Shown here in pieces: positions 8,351 to 16,188 of a DNA stretch of 50,901 nt (positions within the stretch are counted from its first letter, which is position 1; the number at the start of each line of letters is the position of its first letter). The stretch is taken from NCBI GenBank assembly GCA_036833805.1, contig DAITPA010000008.1, positions 1 through 50,901 of the forward strand. Reading direction: 5' to 3'. The translations under genes and the position numbers were made by a program. The DNA is from PALSA-1196 sp036833805 (GTDB lineage: Bacteria; Pseudomonadota; Gammaproteobacteria; Steroidobacterales; Steroidobacteraceae). A model generated the notes under the pieces. The model worked only from the letters and a program-made list of their open reading frames with translations. It was not told the origin of the DNA and did not search any database.

Positions 8351-9136
8351 ATGTCAAAGTACGCAAGGGCAGGAGCGCGTTTGACGGCGCAAGCGCTCGA
8401 CGTCACGGCGGGCACGCGCAAGCTCGTGGTGGATCTGTCGGCCACGTTTGTGGCGCGCGAGTTCGTGGCCATTCTCGGCAGGAACGGCTCAGGAAAAACA
8501 TTGACCCTGCATACGCTTGCGGGTTTGCGCGCGGCGGCGGCCGGCGTGGTGAGCTTGGATGGCGCACCGCTTGCCGACCTTGCACGGCGCACGCTCGCGC
8601 GGCACATCGGTGTGCTTCTGCAGGATCCGGAAGACGGCTTCACGACCACGGCGCTGGAGAGCGTGCTCATTGGTCGTCATCCGCATCTTGCGGCCTGGCA
8701 ATGGGAAGGGCGCGAGGATGAGCGCATTGCGCGCCGTGCGCTTGCGCAAATGGATTTGACTGACTGTGCCGAGCGCCACACCGACACGCTCTCGGGGGGT
8801 GAGCAGCGCCGCGTCGCGATCGCCGGCCTCCTCGCGCAGGAGCCGGAAGTTTTCTTGGTGGATGAACCGACCAATCACCTTGATCCGCATCATCAGCTTG
8901 CGGTGCTTGAGCAATTGCGTGCCTTAGCTTCGAACGGCGCGACAGTTATCGCAGCGCTCCATGACCCGACGCTTGCGGCGCGGTTCGCGGACCGGGTGCT
9001 GCTTCTGTTTGGCGACGGGCACTGGCGTTTGGGACCCGCAGCTGAAGTACTAACCGCAGATAGCTTGAGTGAGCTCTACTCGACGCCAATCATGGAATTG
9101 GCCGCGAGCGGCCGGCGAGTGTTTGCAAGCGCCTGA
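8351..9136 (+). CDS. btuD: ABC transporter ATP-binding protein (BtuD/FecE type)
   Basis: A 261-residue ATPase that should energise a FecCD-type permease, most likely the BtuC-like protein at 4269. Walker A is GRNGSGKT (43-50), the signature is LSGGEQRR (147-154) and Walker B is VFLVDEP (167-173), followed by TNHLDP and the switch His in ALHDPTLAARF. The pair is split by three other genes, which is unusual because permease and ATPase normally lie side by side. Corrinoid as substrate is inferred. It is probably translated with pdxH. Confidence 0.82.
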   Translation: MSKYARAGARLTAQALDVTAGTRKLVVDLSATFVAREFVAILGRNGSGKTLTLHTLAGLRAAAAGVVSLDGAPLADLARRTLARHIGVLLQDPEDGFTTTALESVLIGRHPHLAAWQWEGREDERIARRALAQMDLTDCAERHTDTLSGGEQRRVAIAGLLAQEPEVFLVDEPTNHLDPHHQLAVLEQLRALASNGATVIAALHDPTLAARFADRVLLLFGDGHWRLGPAAEVLTADSLSELYSTPIMELAASGRRVFASA

Positions 9137-9165
9137 GCACAAAGCTGCGTTTGCGCCGGCTCGCC

Positions 9166-9546
9166 TTAAGTTGAAACGGGCTCGATGAGCTCAATGCGAA
9201 TGCCGAATGGATCGCCGACGTCGACGCGGTGAAAGCCTTGCAGAGGCTTGCCTTGCCTGACTTTGTATCCGAGTGCTTCTAGCCTTTCGATGCAGGCGGG
9301 CAGGTCGATGAGCCGGCACGCCGGATGGGCCGTGCGCGCCGGGCGAAAGTCCAACTCCACGCCGCGACGAATTTTCAGCTCACCGCGCTCGAACCAACAG
9401 CCGCAGCGCTTAGCCAGGGTGGCAGGTTTTTGCCTCGCAGGAATCCCGAGAGCGCCGTTGTAGAACGCGCAAGCGAGATCATCGCCGCCGATGAACATCG
9501 CCAACTGCACGCGATCAAGGCGCGTAATGCGCATGGGCGCGACCAT
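9166..9546 (-). CDS. VOC-family (glyoxalase/bleomycin-resistance fold) protein
   Basis: A 126-residue vicinal-oxygen-chelate protein, probably a dimeric metal-binding enzyme of unknown substrate. The pattern ITRLDRVQLAMFIGGDDLACAFY followed by CGCWFERGELKIRRGVE and VDVGDPFGIRIELIEP matches the common glyoxalase-like family. The start MVAPMRITRLD is chosen because further upstream codons run towards the divergent NADH dehydrogenase gene and lack family similarity. The C-terminal Glu of IELIE is a normal metal ligand position. Confidence 0.85.
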   Translation of the reverse strand: MVAPMRITRLDRVQLAMFIGGDDLACAFYNGALGIPARQKPATLAKRCGCWFERGELKIRRGVELDFRPARTAHPACRLIDLPACIERLEALGYKVRQGKPLQGFHRVDVGDPFGIRIELIEPVST

Positions 9547-9627
9547 CACACGCCGATCTACCGCCGTGAATGGCCTGCCGAAATGCAATAATCGACGCCG
9601 GATCATTGGCGAAGCAGCAAGTACAGC

Positions 9628-10710
9628 ATGGCAGAAACGTCACGCATAGTGATCGTGGGGGGTGGCGCGGGTGGGCTCGAACTGACCACGCGGCTCGGCG
9701 ATCGGCTCAGCAGACTCGGTCAGGCCCGAATTACCCTGGTCGACCGATCGCGAACCCACATCTGGAAACCGCTGCTGCACCAAATCGCGGCCGGCAGTAT
9801 GGATCAGGATGTCCACGAGCTCGATTATCTTGCCCAAGCGCATTGGCACCACTTCGATTACCGCATCGGCGAGATGATCGGGCTCGATCGCGCACGGCGG
9901 CAGATCCAAATCGCCGCACACGTCGATGAAGAAGGTCGCGAGATCACGCCCCGACGAAGCGTGCCGTACGACACCCTCGTGATCGCGGCCGGCAGCCAGA
10001 GCAACGACTTTGGCACGCCCGGCGTGCGTGAGCATGCGATCTCGCTCGATACGCCCGACGCTGCCCGGCATTTCCACACTCGACTGGTGAATGCCTGCAT
10101 CCGCGCGCAGGTGCAGACGGCGCCGTTGCAAAGCGGTCAGCTGCATGTCGCCATCATCGGTGCCGGAGCCACCGGTATCGAACTGGCGGCCGAGCTGCAT
10201 TACGCCACACGCCAGCTCGTGGCCTACGGACTCGATCGCATCGATCCGAACAAGGATATCCGGCTGATTCTGATCGAGGCGGCGGAGCGCATCCTGCCTG
10301 CACTGCCACAGCGTCTGTCTGCTGCCGCAGCGGCCCTGCTCACGAAACTCGGCGTGCAGCAGCGTACCTCGGCGCGCGTGTCCGAAGTCACGAGCCAAGG
10401 GGTCGGACTCGCGAGCGGCGAGTTTATTCCAGCCGAGCTCGTGGTTTGGTCGGCGGGCGTCAAGTGCGCGGATTTCATTCGCGATCTGGATGGCCTGGAA
10501 ACCAACCAGATCAATCAGCTGGTGGTTACCGAGACCTTGCAGACCTCGCGCGATCCGAACATCTTCGCGCTCGGCGACTGCGCTGCGTGCCCGTGGCTGG
10601 GCCGAGCCGGCGCCACTGTGCCACCGCGCGCGCAGGCCGCCCACCAGCAGGCCTCGCACCTCGCGCGCCAATTGCAACGACAGCTGCGCGGAAAACCGCT
10701 GCAAGCGTGA
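9628..10710 (+). CDS. ndh: Type II NADH dehydrogenase, interrupted by an in-frame TGA
   Basis: A 360-residue FAD/NAD-binding protein that would pass electrons from NADH to quinone at the inner membrane face. Visible motifs are the first FAD Rossmann signature GGGAGGLELTTRLG (11-24), an NADH-binding IIGAGATGIELAAEL near residue 175, and the second FAD motif IFALGDCAACP near 311. The frame ends in TGA at 10708-10710 directly before a well-conserved NDH-2 C-terminal segment in the same frame (10711-10944). With one sense codon there, the protein would be 438 residues, a normal NDH-2 length. The product as written lacks the membrane-association region. Confidence 0.85.
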   Translation: MAETSRIVIVGGGAGGLELTTRLGDRLSRLGQARITLVDRSRTHIWKPLLHQIAAGSMDQDVHELDYLAQAHWHHFDYRIGEMIGLDRARRQIQIAAHVDEEGREITPRRSVPYDTLVIAAGSQSNDFGTPGVREHAISLDTPDAARHFHTRLVNACIRAQVQTAPLQSGQLHVAIIGAGATGIELAAELHYATRQLVAYGLDRIDPNKDIRLILIEAAERILPALPQRLSAAAAALLTKLGVQQRTSARVSEVTSQGVGLASGEFIPAELVVWSAGVKCADFIRDLDGLETNQINQLVVTETLQTSRDPNIFALGDCAACPWLGRAGATVPPRAQAAHQQASHLARQLQRQLRGKPLQA

Positions 10711-10944
10711 CGGTACCGCGATTTCGGCTCACTGGTTTCGCTTGGCGAGTATTCGACGGTTGGAAACCTGATGGGCCGTCTCGTTGGCGGCAACCTGTGG
10801 GTCGAGGGCCTGTTTGCGCGCCTGATGTACAGCTCGCTCTATAAGATGCATGAGCTCGCGTTGCACGGCATGGCGAAGGTGCTGCTCGATACCACCGCGC
10901 GCCTGATCAACCGCCGCACCGGACCGCACGTCAAGCTACACTGA
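10711..10944 (+). pseudogene. ndh: Severed C-terminal part of the type II NADH dehydrogenase
   Basis: Read in the same frame as the gene above, these 77 codons give RYRDFGSLVSLGEYSTVG, then NLMGRLVGG, then a hydrophobic-aromatic stretch ending NRRTGPHVKLH before a TGA stop. This is the typical NDH-2 C-terminus that contacts the membrane and quinone. There is no good start codon or ribosome-binding site, so it is not an independent gene. The block is cut off by a single in-frame TGA, either a real mutation or a base-call error. Confidence 0.85.
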
Positions 10945-11453
10945 TCGGGCGAAGCGGCAACGGAAAAATTGTGCAGCGCTGGCTCTTCAAGCCGATCGGG
11001 TAATTCCCGCCAGGCCGGCGAGGCGTTAGCCCAGGTCGCTCGTCCAGTTACAGCGTGCGCCCGTTATTTGAATATCAATCAGGCTTACAGGTAGGCACTG
11101 AAAGTGCGCCCATGGCGCAGGTGGCCAAGCAACTGCCCGGCGCGGACATGATCTCTATTGCCACCTCCCCCGCACGCGTTGCATTGAACTGGTCGCAGTG
11201 GCGTGGCGGGGGCGTGACGGCGACCCCGTCCAACACCTTACCCGCGCAGAGACATGCCCGAGTTGCGTCGATAGCTGCACTTTGCGCCCCGGCAGGCGTG
11301 CGCCGCGATGTCTTTCGTGGTTTGTGCCTATTCACCGCGCTGCGGACAGCTGCTAGTGTGGCGTCGAAGGCCCGCATTGTTTGCGGCCATGCAGCGCTCG
11401 CGCCCGTGACGCAAATGGCTGCGCATCGAGCCGCTCACCTAACTGGGATACAG
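10945..11453. other. Intergenic stretch without a recognisable gene
   Basis: About 500 bases. The frame of the following small gene is open back to 11055, but the translated part before residue 134 looks compositionally random and shows no known motif. No tRNA, strong hairpin or clear promoter was found. Confidence 0.5.
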
Positions 11454-11675
11454 ATGACCGAGTCAGCTTCGCGTCTAGAGAATGAACAGGCCAGAGCCAT
11501 CGCAACACTCTCTGATAAGCTGCATGTTCCCGTGCACGAAGTCGGTGAGATATACAAAAAGGAGTTTGCTCGGCTTGCAAAGAGGGCGCGCATCCCAACT
11601 TTTCTCGTCGTCCTGGCGATGAGCAATACGCGATCGATCCTGCGCGGCGGCGGCAGGAGCGCGACGTTACGTTGA
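11454..11675 (+). CDS. Small DUF3562-like protein
   Basis: A 73-residue protein of unknown function, starting MTESASRLENEQ. The core is IATLSDKLHVPVHEVGEIYKKEFARL followed by a basic helix and IPTFLVVLAMSNTRSILR. This resembles the DUF3562 family of small proteobacterial proteins (LAxxLHVPxxEVxxIYxxE pattern, recalled rather than searched). A moderate GGGAT ribosome-binding site lies before the ATG. The frame is open upstream to 11055, but that extension lacks protein character. It stands alone between ndh and hisN. Confidence 0.55.
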   Translation: MTESASRLENEQARAIATLSDKLHVPVHEVGEIYKKEFARLAKRARIPTFLVVLAMSNTRSILRGGGRSATLR

Positions 11676-11800
11676 GTGCCCGTAGCATGTCCTCAGTGCC
11701 GGTACGCGCTCATTCCTGCCCTGGCGGCTGACTCAAGCGGCTGCAAGCAGTCGGCAGATAATAATTCCACGACCCACAGATCGCCGTGAAAGCGGCGCGC

Positions 11801-12574
11801 TTAGGTGCGCCCGCTGCTTAACACCTCGCGCACTTGAGGGTGCAGCGGCCCGTTTGTTGCGAGCACAGAGATCGTGTCGAGATCGACCTCATGTCCGTCC
11901 AAGTCCGTGAAATTGCCGCCCGCTTCCTTGACGATGACGGTCAGCGCCCCGATATCCAGAATATTGACGTCGGACTCAATCACGACATCGAGCGCGCCGC
12001 GCGCGAGCAGGTGGTAGTGCACGAAATCGCCGTAGCCGCGGGTGCTGTTGGCGTGCCCGACGAGGTCGCCAAAGCCTGACCACAAGCGCGAGCGCGCAAG
12101 CGACTTCAAGTTGCCGCTCGAGACAGTCGCGCGTGCGAGATCCTTGATGTCGCTTACGCGGATCGGCCGGCCGTTCAGGTACGCCCCCTTGCCCTCCTCG
12201 GCCCAAGCAAGCTCGCCGTACACCGGGGCGCTTGAGACCCCGAGCACCAACCGGCCGTCGCGCACGAGAGCGATCTGGGTCGAGAAGAACGGACATTCGC
12301 GCACGAAACACTTAGTCCCGTCGATCGGATCAACGAGCCATATATGCTCGGCGCCCATATCGTGTTGCCCTGTCTCTTCACCGTAAAAACCGTAGCTCGG
12401 AAAGCGCTCGCTTAAGATCGCGCGGATGGCCTCCTCCGAGCGCACGTCGGCTTCCGTGACAGGTGACTGATCGGGCTTCAGTCGCACCCCGACGCCGCGC
12501 CCGTAGAGTGCGCGAATGACCTCAGCGGCGGCCTCCGCGGCATCGAGCGCCGCCTGTAACTCCTTTGATACCAT
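11801..12574 (-). CDS. hisN: Inositol monophosphatase-family phosphatase, probable histidinol-phosphatase (HisN)
   Basis: A 257-residue Mg-dependent phosphatase. Metal-binding motifs are present: GEETG near residue 73, WLVDPIDGTKCFV near 87 and ESDVNILDIGAL near 205. The shape DPIDGTKxFVxxxPFFxxQIAL is typical of HisN-type histidinol phosphatases rather than SuhB or CysQ, but substrate identity is inferred. The ATG at 12574 (MVSKELQAALDAAE) gives the normal family length; the longer upstream frame begins in the divergent gene's leader. It is divergent from the corrinoid adenosyltransferase with 51 bp between starts. Confidence 0.8.
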   Translation of the reverse strand: MVSKELQAALDAAEAAAEVIRALYGRGVGVRLKPDQSPVTEADVRSEEAIRAILSERFPSYGFYGEETGQHDMGAEHIWLVDPIDGTKCFVRECPFFSTQIALVRDGRLVLGVSSAPVYGELAWAEEGKGAYLNGRPIRVSDIKDLARATVSSGNLKSLARSRLWSGFGDLVGHANSTRGYGDFVHYHLLARGALDVVIESDVNILDIGALTVIVKEAGGNFTDLDGHEVDLDTISVLATNGPLHPQVREVLSSGRT

Positions 12575-12625
12575 GGTGATGATCCCAGTGACGTGCACGG
12601 AAATCCTACCGCAACGGAGCCACAC

Positions 12626-13186
12626 ATGGGCAATCGCCTGAGCAAGATCTACACGCGCACCGGCGATGACGGCACGACCGGGTTGGGGGACGGCAGCCGT
12701 GTCGCCAAGGACGCCGCGCGCGTTGAAGCCTACGGCAGCGTCGATGAGTTGAACTCGGCCATCGGCATGATCCTAAGCGTAGGCAACCTTCCACAAGCGC
12801 TCGCCGGCACGCTCATCGAAGTGCAGCATGATCTGTTCGATCTCGGCGGCGAACTCTGCATCCCCGGAGCGCGCGTGATCAGCGCCCAACAAGTCACACG
12901 CCTTGAGGCAACGCTCGACGCCTATAACGATCCGTTGCCGGCGCTGAAGGAATTCATTCTTCCGGGCGGTGGACCTGCCGCGGCGGCGTGCCACCTCGCA
13001 CGCACAGTCGCGCGCCGGGCCGAACGTCGCGCCTGGACGCTTGCGAAGAAAGAAACCGTAAGCGCCGACCTTACGAACTACCTGAACCGCCTGTCCGATC
13101 TATTGTTCGTGCTCGCGCGCGTGCTGGCGAGGCACGAGAGCGGCACCGAAGTCTTGTGGCGGCACGATCGCGGCACGGCTCGTTAA
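12626..13186 (+). CDS. Cob(I)yrinic acid a,c-diamide adenosyltransferase, PduO type
   Basis: Transfers the adenosyl group of ATP to Co(I) corrinoid to make adenosylcobalamin. The 186 residues start MGNRLSKIYTRTGDDGTTGLGDG, the PduO ATP-binding motif. It continues with VEAYGSVDELNS, LPGGGPAAAACHLARTVARRAER and YLNRLSDLLFVLAR. A GGAG ribosome-binding site precedes the ATG. With the BtuCD-like genes nearby it suggests that the cell imports and activates corrinoids. Its TAA stop overlaps the stop of the convergent ampD in a TTAA palindrome. Confidence 0.93.
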   Translation: MGNRLSKIYTRTGDDGTTGLGDGSRVAKDAARVEAYGSVDELNSAIGMILSVGNLPQALAGTLIEVQHDLFDLGGELCIPGARVISAQQVTRLEATLDAYNDPLPALKEFILPGGGPAAAACHLARTVARRAERRAWTLAKKETVSADLTNYLNRLSDLLFVLARVLARHESGTEVLWRHDRGTAR

Positions 13187-13731
13187 GCTAATAGACCGCG
13201 CAGTCGCGGCCAGTCGAATGAGGGCCACGGGTCGCTCTTGCGGCCCGGGGCGATGTCGCTATGGCCCGCCACGCGCTCTTTCGCGAGCGACGGATAGGCC
13301 ACAAGCAGCGCTCTGATGAGATGCGCAAGCGACTCGTACTGCGCAGCCTCATAGGCAAGCTCGTCGGTGCCCTCAAGCTCGATGCCAATCGAGAAATCAT
13401 TGCAGCCGGGCCTGCCCTCAAACTGCGACTCGCCAGCGTGCCAGGCGCGCGCTCCGAATGGCACGTATTGCACGATCTGCCCGTCGCGCCGGATGAGCGC
13501 GTGCGCCGACACGCGCAGCTGCGCGACCTTCGCAAAATAAGGATGCGCGTCGGCTGCAAGACCGCCCGTAAAGAGCTGATCAATCCAGGGGCCGCCGAAC
13601 TCGCCCGGCGGCAGACTGATGCCATGCACAACGATGAGGTGCGGGGCGATACCCGAGGGGCGCGCGTCAAAATGCGGCGACAGCACTTGGCTCACCCCGG
13701 CGAGAAGCCCCGTGGCCCGATCAATTTGCAT
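13183..13731 (-). CDS. ampD: 1,6-anhydro-N-acetylmuramyl-L-alanine amidase AmpD
   Basis: Cytoplasmic zinc amidase that cleaves the stem peptide from anhydromuropeptides during murein recycling. The 182 residues match AmpD (187 in E. coli). Zinc ligands are visible as H36 in HLIVVHGISLPPGEFGG and the H and D of VAGHSDIAPGRKSDPW; SAHALIRRDGQIVQYVPF and NDFSIGIELEGTD are also diagnostic. The start MQIDRATGLL is used; the longer upstream frame lies antisense to bioA and is not coding. The family Gly in DPG is replaced by Trp (DPW). Confidence 0.92.
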   Translation of the reverse strand: MQIDRATGLLAGVSQVLSPHFDARPSGIAPHLIVVHGISLPPGEFGGPWIDQLFTGGLAADAHPYFAKVAQLRVSAHALIRRDGQIVQYVPFGARAWHAGESQFEGRPGCNDFSIGIELEGTDELAYEAAQYESLAHLIRALLVAYPSLAKERVAGHSDIAPGRKSDPWPSFDWPRLRGLLA

Positions 13732-13779
13732 GCATGGAATAATGCCACAATAGCGCTGCGCCACGCGGAAAATGCCCCT

Positions 13780-15138
13780 ATGAGCGACAGCAATGCGTCC
13801 TACGTCGCGCGCGATCTTGCGCACGTCTGGCATCCGTGCACGCAGATGAAAGATCACGAGCAGGATGTGCCGCTCGTGCCGATCCGCCGTGGCCAAGGCG
13901 TGTGGCTCGAAGACTTTGCGGGACGCCGATACCTTGATGCCGTGAGCTCCTGGTGGGTGAACCTCTTTGGGCATGCGAACCCGCGCATCAACGCTGCGAT
14001 CAGCGCGCAACTGGGCGAGCTCGAGCATGTGATCCTTGCAGGCTTCACGCACGAGCCCGTGATCGCATTGAGCGCGGCTTTGGTCAAGGTTGCGCCGCCC
14101 GGTCTCAGCCGTTGCTTCTACGCGGACAACGGCTCCTCCGCGGTCGAAGTCGCCGTGAAGATGAGCTTTCACTACTGGCGAAACGTCGGCCAGACGAAAA
14201 AGCGCGGCTTCATCACGCTTGCCAACAGCTACCACGGCGAGACCCTGGGCGCGCTCGCCGTCGGCGACGTCGAACTCTACAAGGCGATCTATAAGCCGCT
14301 CCTCATGGAGGTGCGCGTGGTCGGCTCTCCGGACTGCTATGCGCGCGAGCCCGGCGTGACGTGGGCGGCACACTCGATAAGCCAATTTGCGCACATGGAA
14401 GAGGCGCTCGCGCGTCATCACGAGGAGACAGCGGCCGTGATCGTCGAGCCTCTCGTGCAGTGCGCCGGCAGCATGCGCATGTATGATCCGGTGTATCTCA
14501 AACTCCTGCGTGCCGCCTGCGACCGCTACGGCGTGCACCTCATCGCGGACGAGGTCGCGGTCGGCTTCGGACGCACCGGAACGCTGTTTGCGTGTGAACA
14601 GGCGGCGATCCGCCCGGACTTTCTGTGTTTGTCGAAGGGCCTGACTGGCGGCTACCTGCCGCTATCGGTTGTCATGACGACTGAGGATGTTTACGCCGCG
14701 TTCTACGATGAGTACGTGAAGTTGAACGCCTTCCTGCATTCGCACAGTTACAGCGGCAACCCGCTCGCCTGCGCAGCCGCGCTCGCAAGCCTTGCGATCT
14801 TTGACGCTGACAAGGTTCTCGAGAGGAACCGTGTGTTGGCCGCCCATATGGGCAATCGAGCGCGTGTGCTTGAAGAGCATCCGCACGTCGCCGAAGTGCG
14901 CCAGCACGGCATGATCACAGCGATCGAGTTCCTCAAGAACAAGGCCGCTCGCGAGCCTTACCCATGGCAGGAACGGCGCGGACTCAAGGTCTATCGTCAC
15001 GGCCTGACACGCGGTGTGCTGTTGCGGCCCATCGGCAACGTCGTGTATTTCATGCCTCCCTACGTCATCACGCCCGAGGAGATTGATCTCATGGTCACGG
15101 TCGCGCATGAAGGCATCGCGAAGGCGACATGCGACTAA
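13780..15138 (+). CDS. bioA: Adenosylmethionine-8-amino-7-oxononanoate aminotransferase
   Basis: PLP enzyme that converts KAPA to DAPA with S-adenosylmethionine as amino donor in biotin synthesis. The 452 residues start MSDSNASYVARD and contain HVWHPCTQMKDHE near the N-terminus (substrate pocket of BioA), YADNGSSAVEVAVKM, the IADEVAVGFGRTGTLFACE aspartate segment and the PLP lysine in LCLSKGLTGGYLPLS. The frame is open far upstream, but that part is antisense to ampD. rsmE starts inside its last codons, so the two are translationally linked. Confidence 0.92.
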   Translation: MSDSNASYVARDLAHVWHPCTQMKDHEQDVPLVPIRRGQGVWLEDFAGRRYLDAVSSWWVNLFGHANPRINAAISAQLGELEHVILAGFTHEPVIALSAALVKVAPPGLSRCFYADNGSSAVEVAVKMSFHYWRNVGQTKKRGFITLANSYHGETLGALAVGDVELYKAIYKPLLMEVRVVGSPDCYAREPGVTWAAHSISQFAHMEEALARHHEETAAVIVEPLVQCAGSMRMYDPVYLKLLRAACDRYGVHLIADEVAVGFGRTGTLFACEQAAIRPDFLCLSKGLTGGYLPLSVVMTTEDVYAAFYDEYVKLNAFLHSHSYSGNPLACAAALASLAIFDADKVLERNRVLAAHMGNRARVLEEHPHVAEVRQHGMITAIEFLKNKAAREPYPWQERRGLKVYRHGLTRGVLLRPIGNVVYFMPPYVITPEEIDLMVTVAHEGIAKATCD

Positions 15139-15860
15139 CGCGTGTCTACGTCGAGGCGGCGCTCACCGGCGGGACGCGTGGTCTCGTGAACGGCAATGCC
15201 GCTAATCACATTGCGCGCGTGCTGCGGCTCGGCGTCGGCGATGCACTGACGCTCTTTGATGGCCGCGGCGGTGAGTACGCAGCGCGCATCGAAGCTCTAA
15301 AGAAGGAAGCGGTGCAAGTAGCGGTCGGCGAGCACGTTGCCACTGAGCGCGAGTCATCGCTCGCGGTGACGCTTGCACAAGGCGTGTCGCGCGGCGAGCG
15401 CATGGATTGGGTCATGCAGAAAGCAACGGAGCTTGGCGTACAGCGTATCGTGCCGCTCATCACAAAAAGAAGCGTCGTGCGCTTGGATCCGGGCCAGACG
15501 CAGAAGAAGTTAAAGCATTGGCGCGGCATTATCATTGCGGCGTGCGAACAGTGCGGCAGGAACCGTTTGCCTGAATTGGCGGCGCCGCGTGATCTGCAGG
15601 AGTTTTTGGGCAGCGAGGCGGCAGCGGGAGCAACGCGCATTCTATTATCGCCCGCCGCAAGCCTGCGCATCGGCGCGCTCAAGCCTGTAAAGAAGCTCAC
15701 TGTATTGATTGGGCCGGAAGGCGGGCTTGCGCCCGAGGAGGCGCAAGCAGCCGTCGCGCAGGGTTTCGTGGGAGTGCAATTGGGGCCCAGGGTGCTGCGC
15801 ACCGAGACCGCAGCCATTGCAGCGCTCGCCGCGCTGCAGCAGGCACTAGGCGATCTGTAA
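15129..15860 (+). CDS. rsmE: 16S rRNA (uracil1498-N3)-methyltransferase
   Basis: SPOUT-family methyltransferase that modifies U1498 of 16S rRNA. The 243 residues begin MRLTRVYVEAAL with an N-terminal PUA-like domain (HIARVLRLGVGDALTLFDG). The knotted SAM-binding region follows: MQKATELGVQRIVPLIT, LIGPEGGLAPEEAQ and LGPRVLRTETAAIAALAAL. The gene overlaps bioA by 10 bp in another frame. Confidence 0.93.
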   Translation: MRLTRVYVEAALTGGTRGLVNGNAANHIARVLRLGVGDALTLFDGRGGEYAARIEALKKEAVQVAVGEHVATERESSLAVTLAQGVSRGERMDWVMQKATELGVQRIVPLITKRSVVRLDPGQTQKKLKHWRGIIIAACEQCGRNRLPELAAPRDLQEFLGSEAAAGATRILLSPAASLRIGALKPVKKLTVLIGPEGGLAPEEAQAAVAQGFVGVQLGPRVLRTETAAIAALAALQQALGDL

Positions 15861-16188
15861 GCGCGATTGCCCGCGTAGCTGCCCTGTGCGACCCCGTGCT
15901 CGCGTTCACGAACATGAGCTTTTCAGCAACGAGAATTACGTCTGCGTACGGCACCGCGCATCGCGATGCTCCTTAACGAGAAGACGCGTGCCTTGGCAGT
16001 AGACTGGCGTCCTGATGACTTGACTGGTCCGAGCGTAGTCGGTCGCGCCCAAGCCCGCGAACAGCGGCCCTCGCCGTGCCGATTGGTAAGAAATCATGGT
16101 CCTAGGGACGCGAAGCTTGCTCGCGCCATCCGGTGCTACGAATCGTCGGCCCAGCCGGCACTGCCGCACGTTCATGGGAGGCACAAAA
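15861..16188. other. Intergenic region upstream of the multicopper oxidase
   Basis: About 330 bases after rsmE. The frame of the oxidase is open from 16096, but the strong GGGAGG ribosome-binding site at 16176-16181 places the start at 16189. The rest shows no gene, tRNA or convincing hairpin and probably holds the oxidase promoter. Confidence 0.5.

Noticed and set aside
9628..10944. Genome-wide reading of TGA as a sense codon
   Set aside because: Many intact genes in the window (for example tonB, pilI, bactofilin neighbours, pyrB, htpG) end at TGA at family-typical lengths.
11055..11453. Upstream extension of the small DUF3562-like gene
   Set aside because: The extra 133 residues look random and unrelated to the family; the ATG at 11454 fits family length.
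10945..11453. A tRNA or small RNA in the gap after ndh
   Set aside because: No cloverleaf, conserved T-loop sequence or strong terminator hairpin was found.
13183..14538. A 451-residue open frame on the minus strand running from ampD across bioA
   Set aside because: Only the last 182 residues match AmpD; the rest is antisense to a clear bioA and has no motif.
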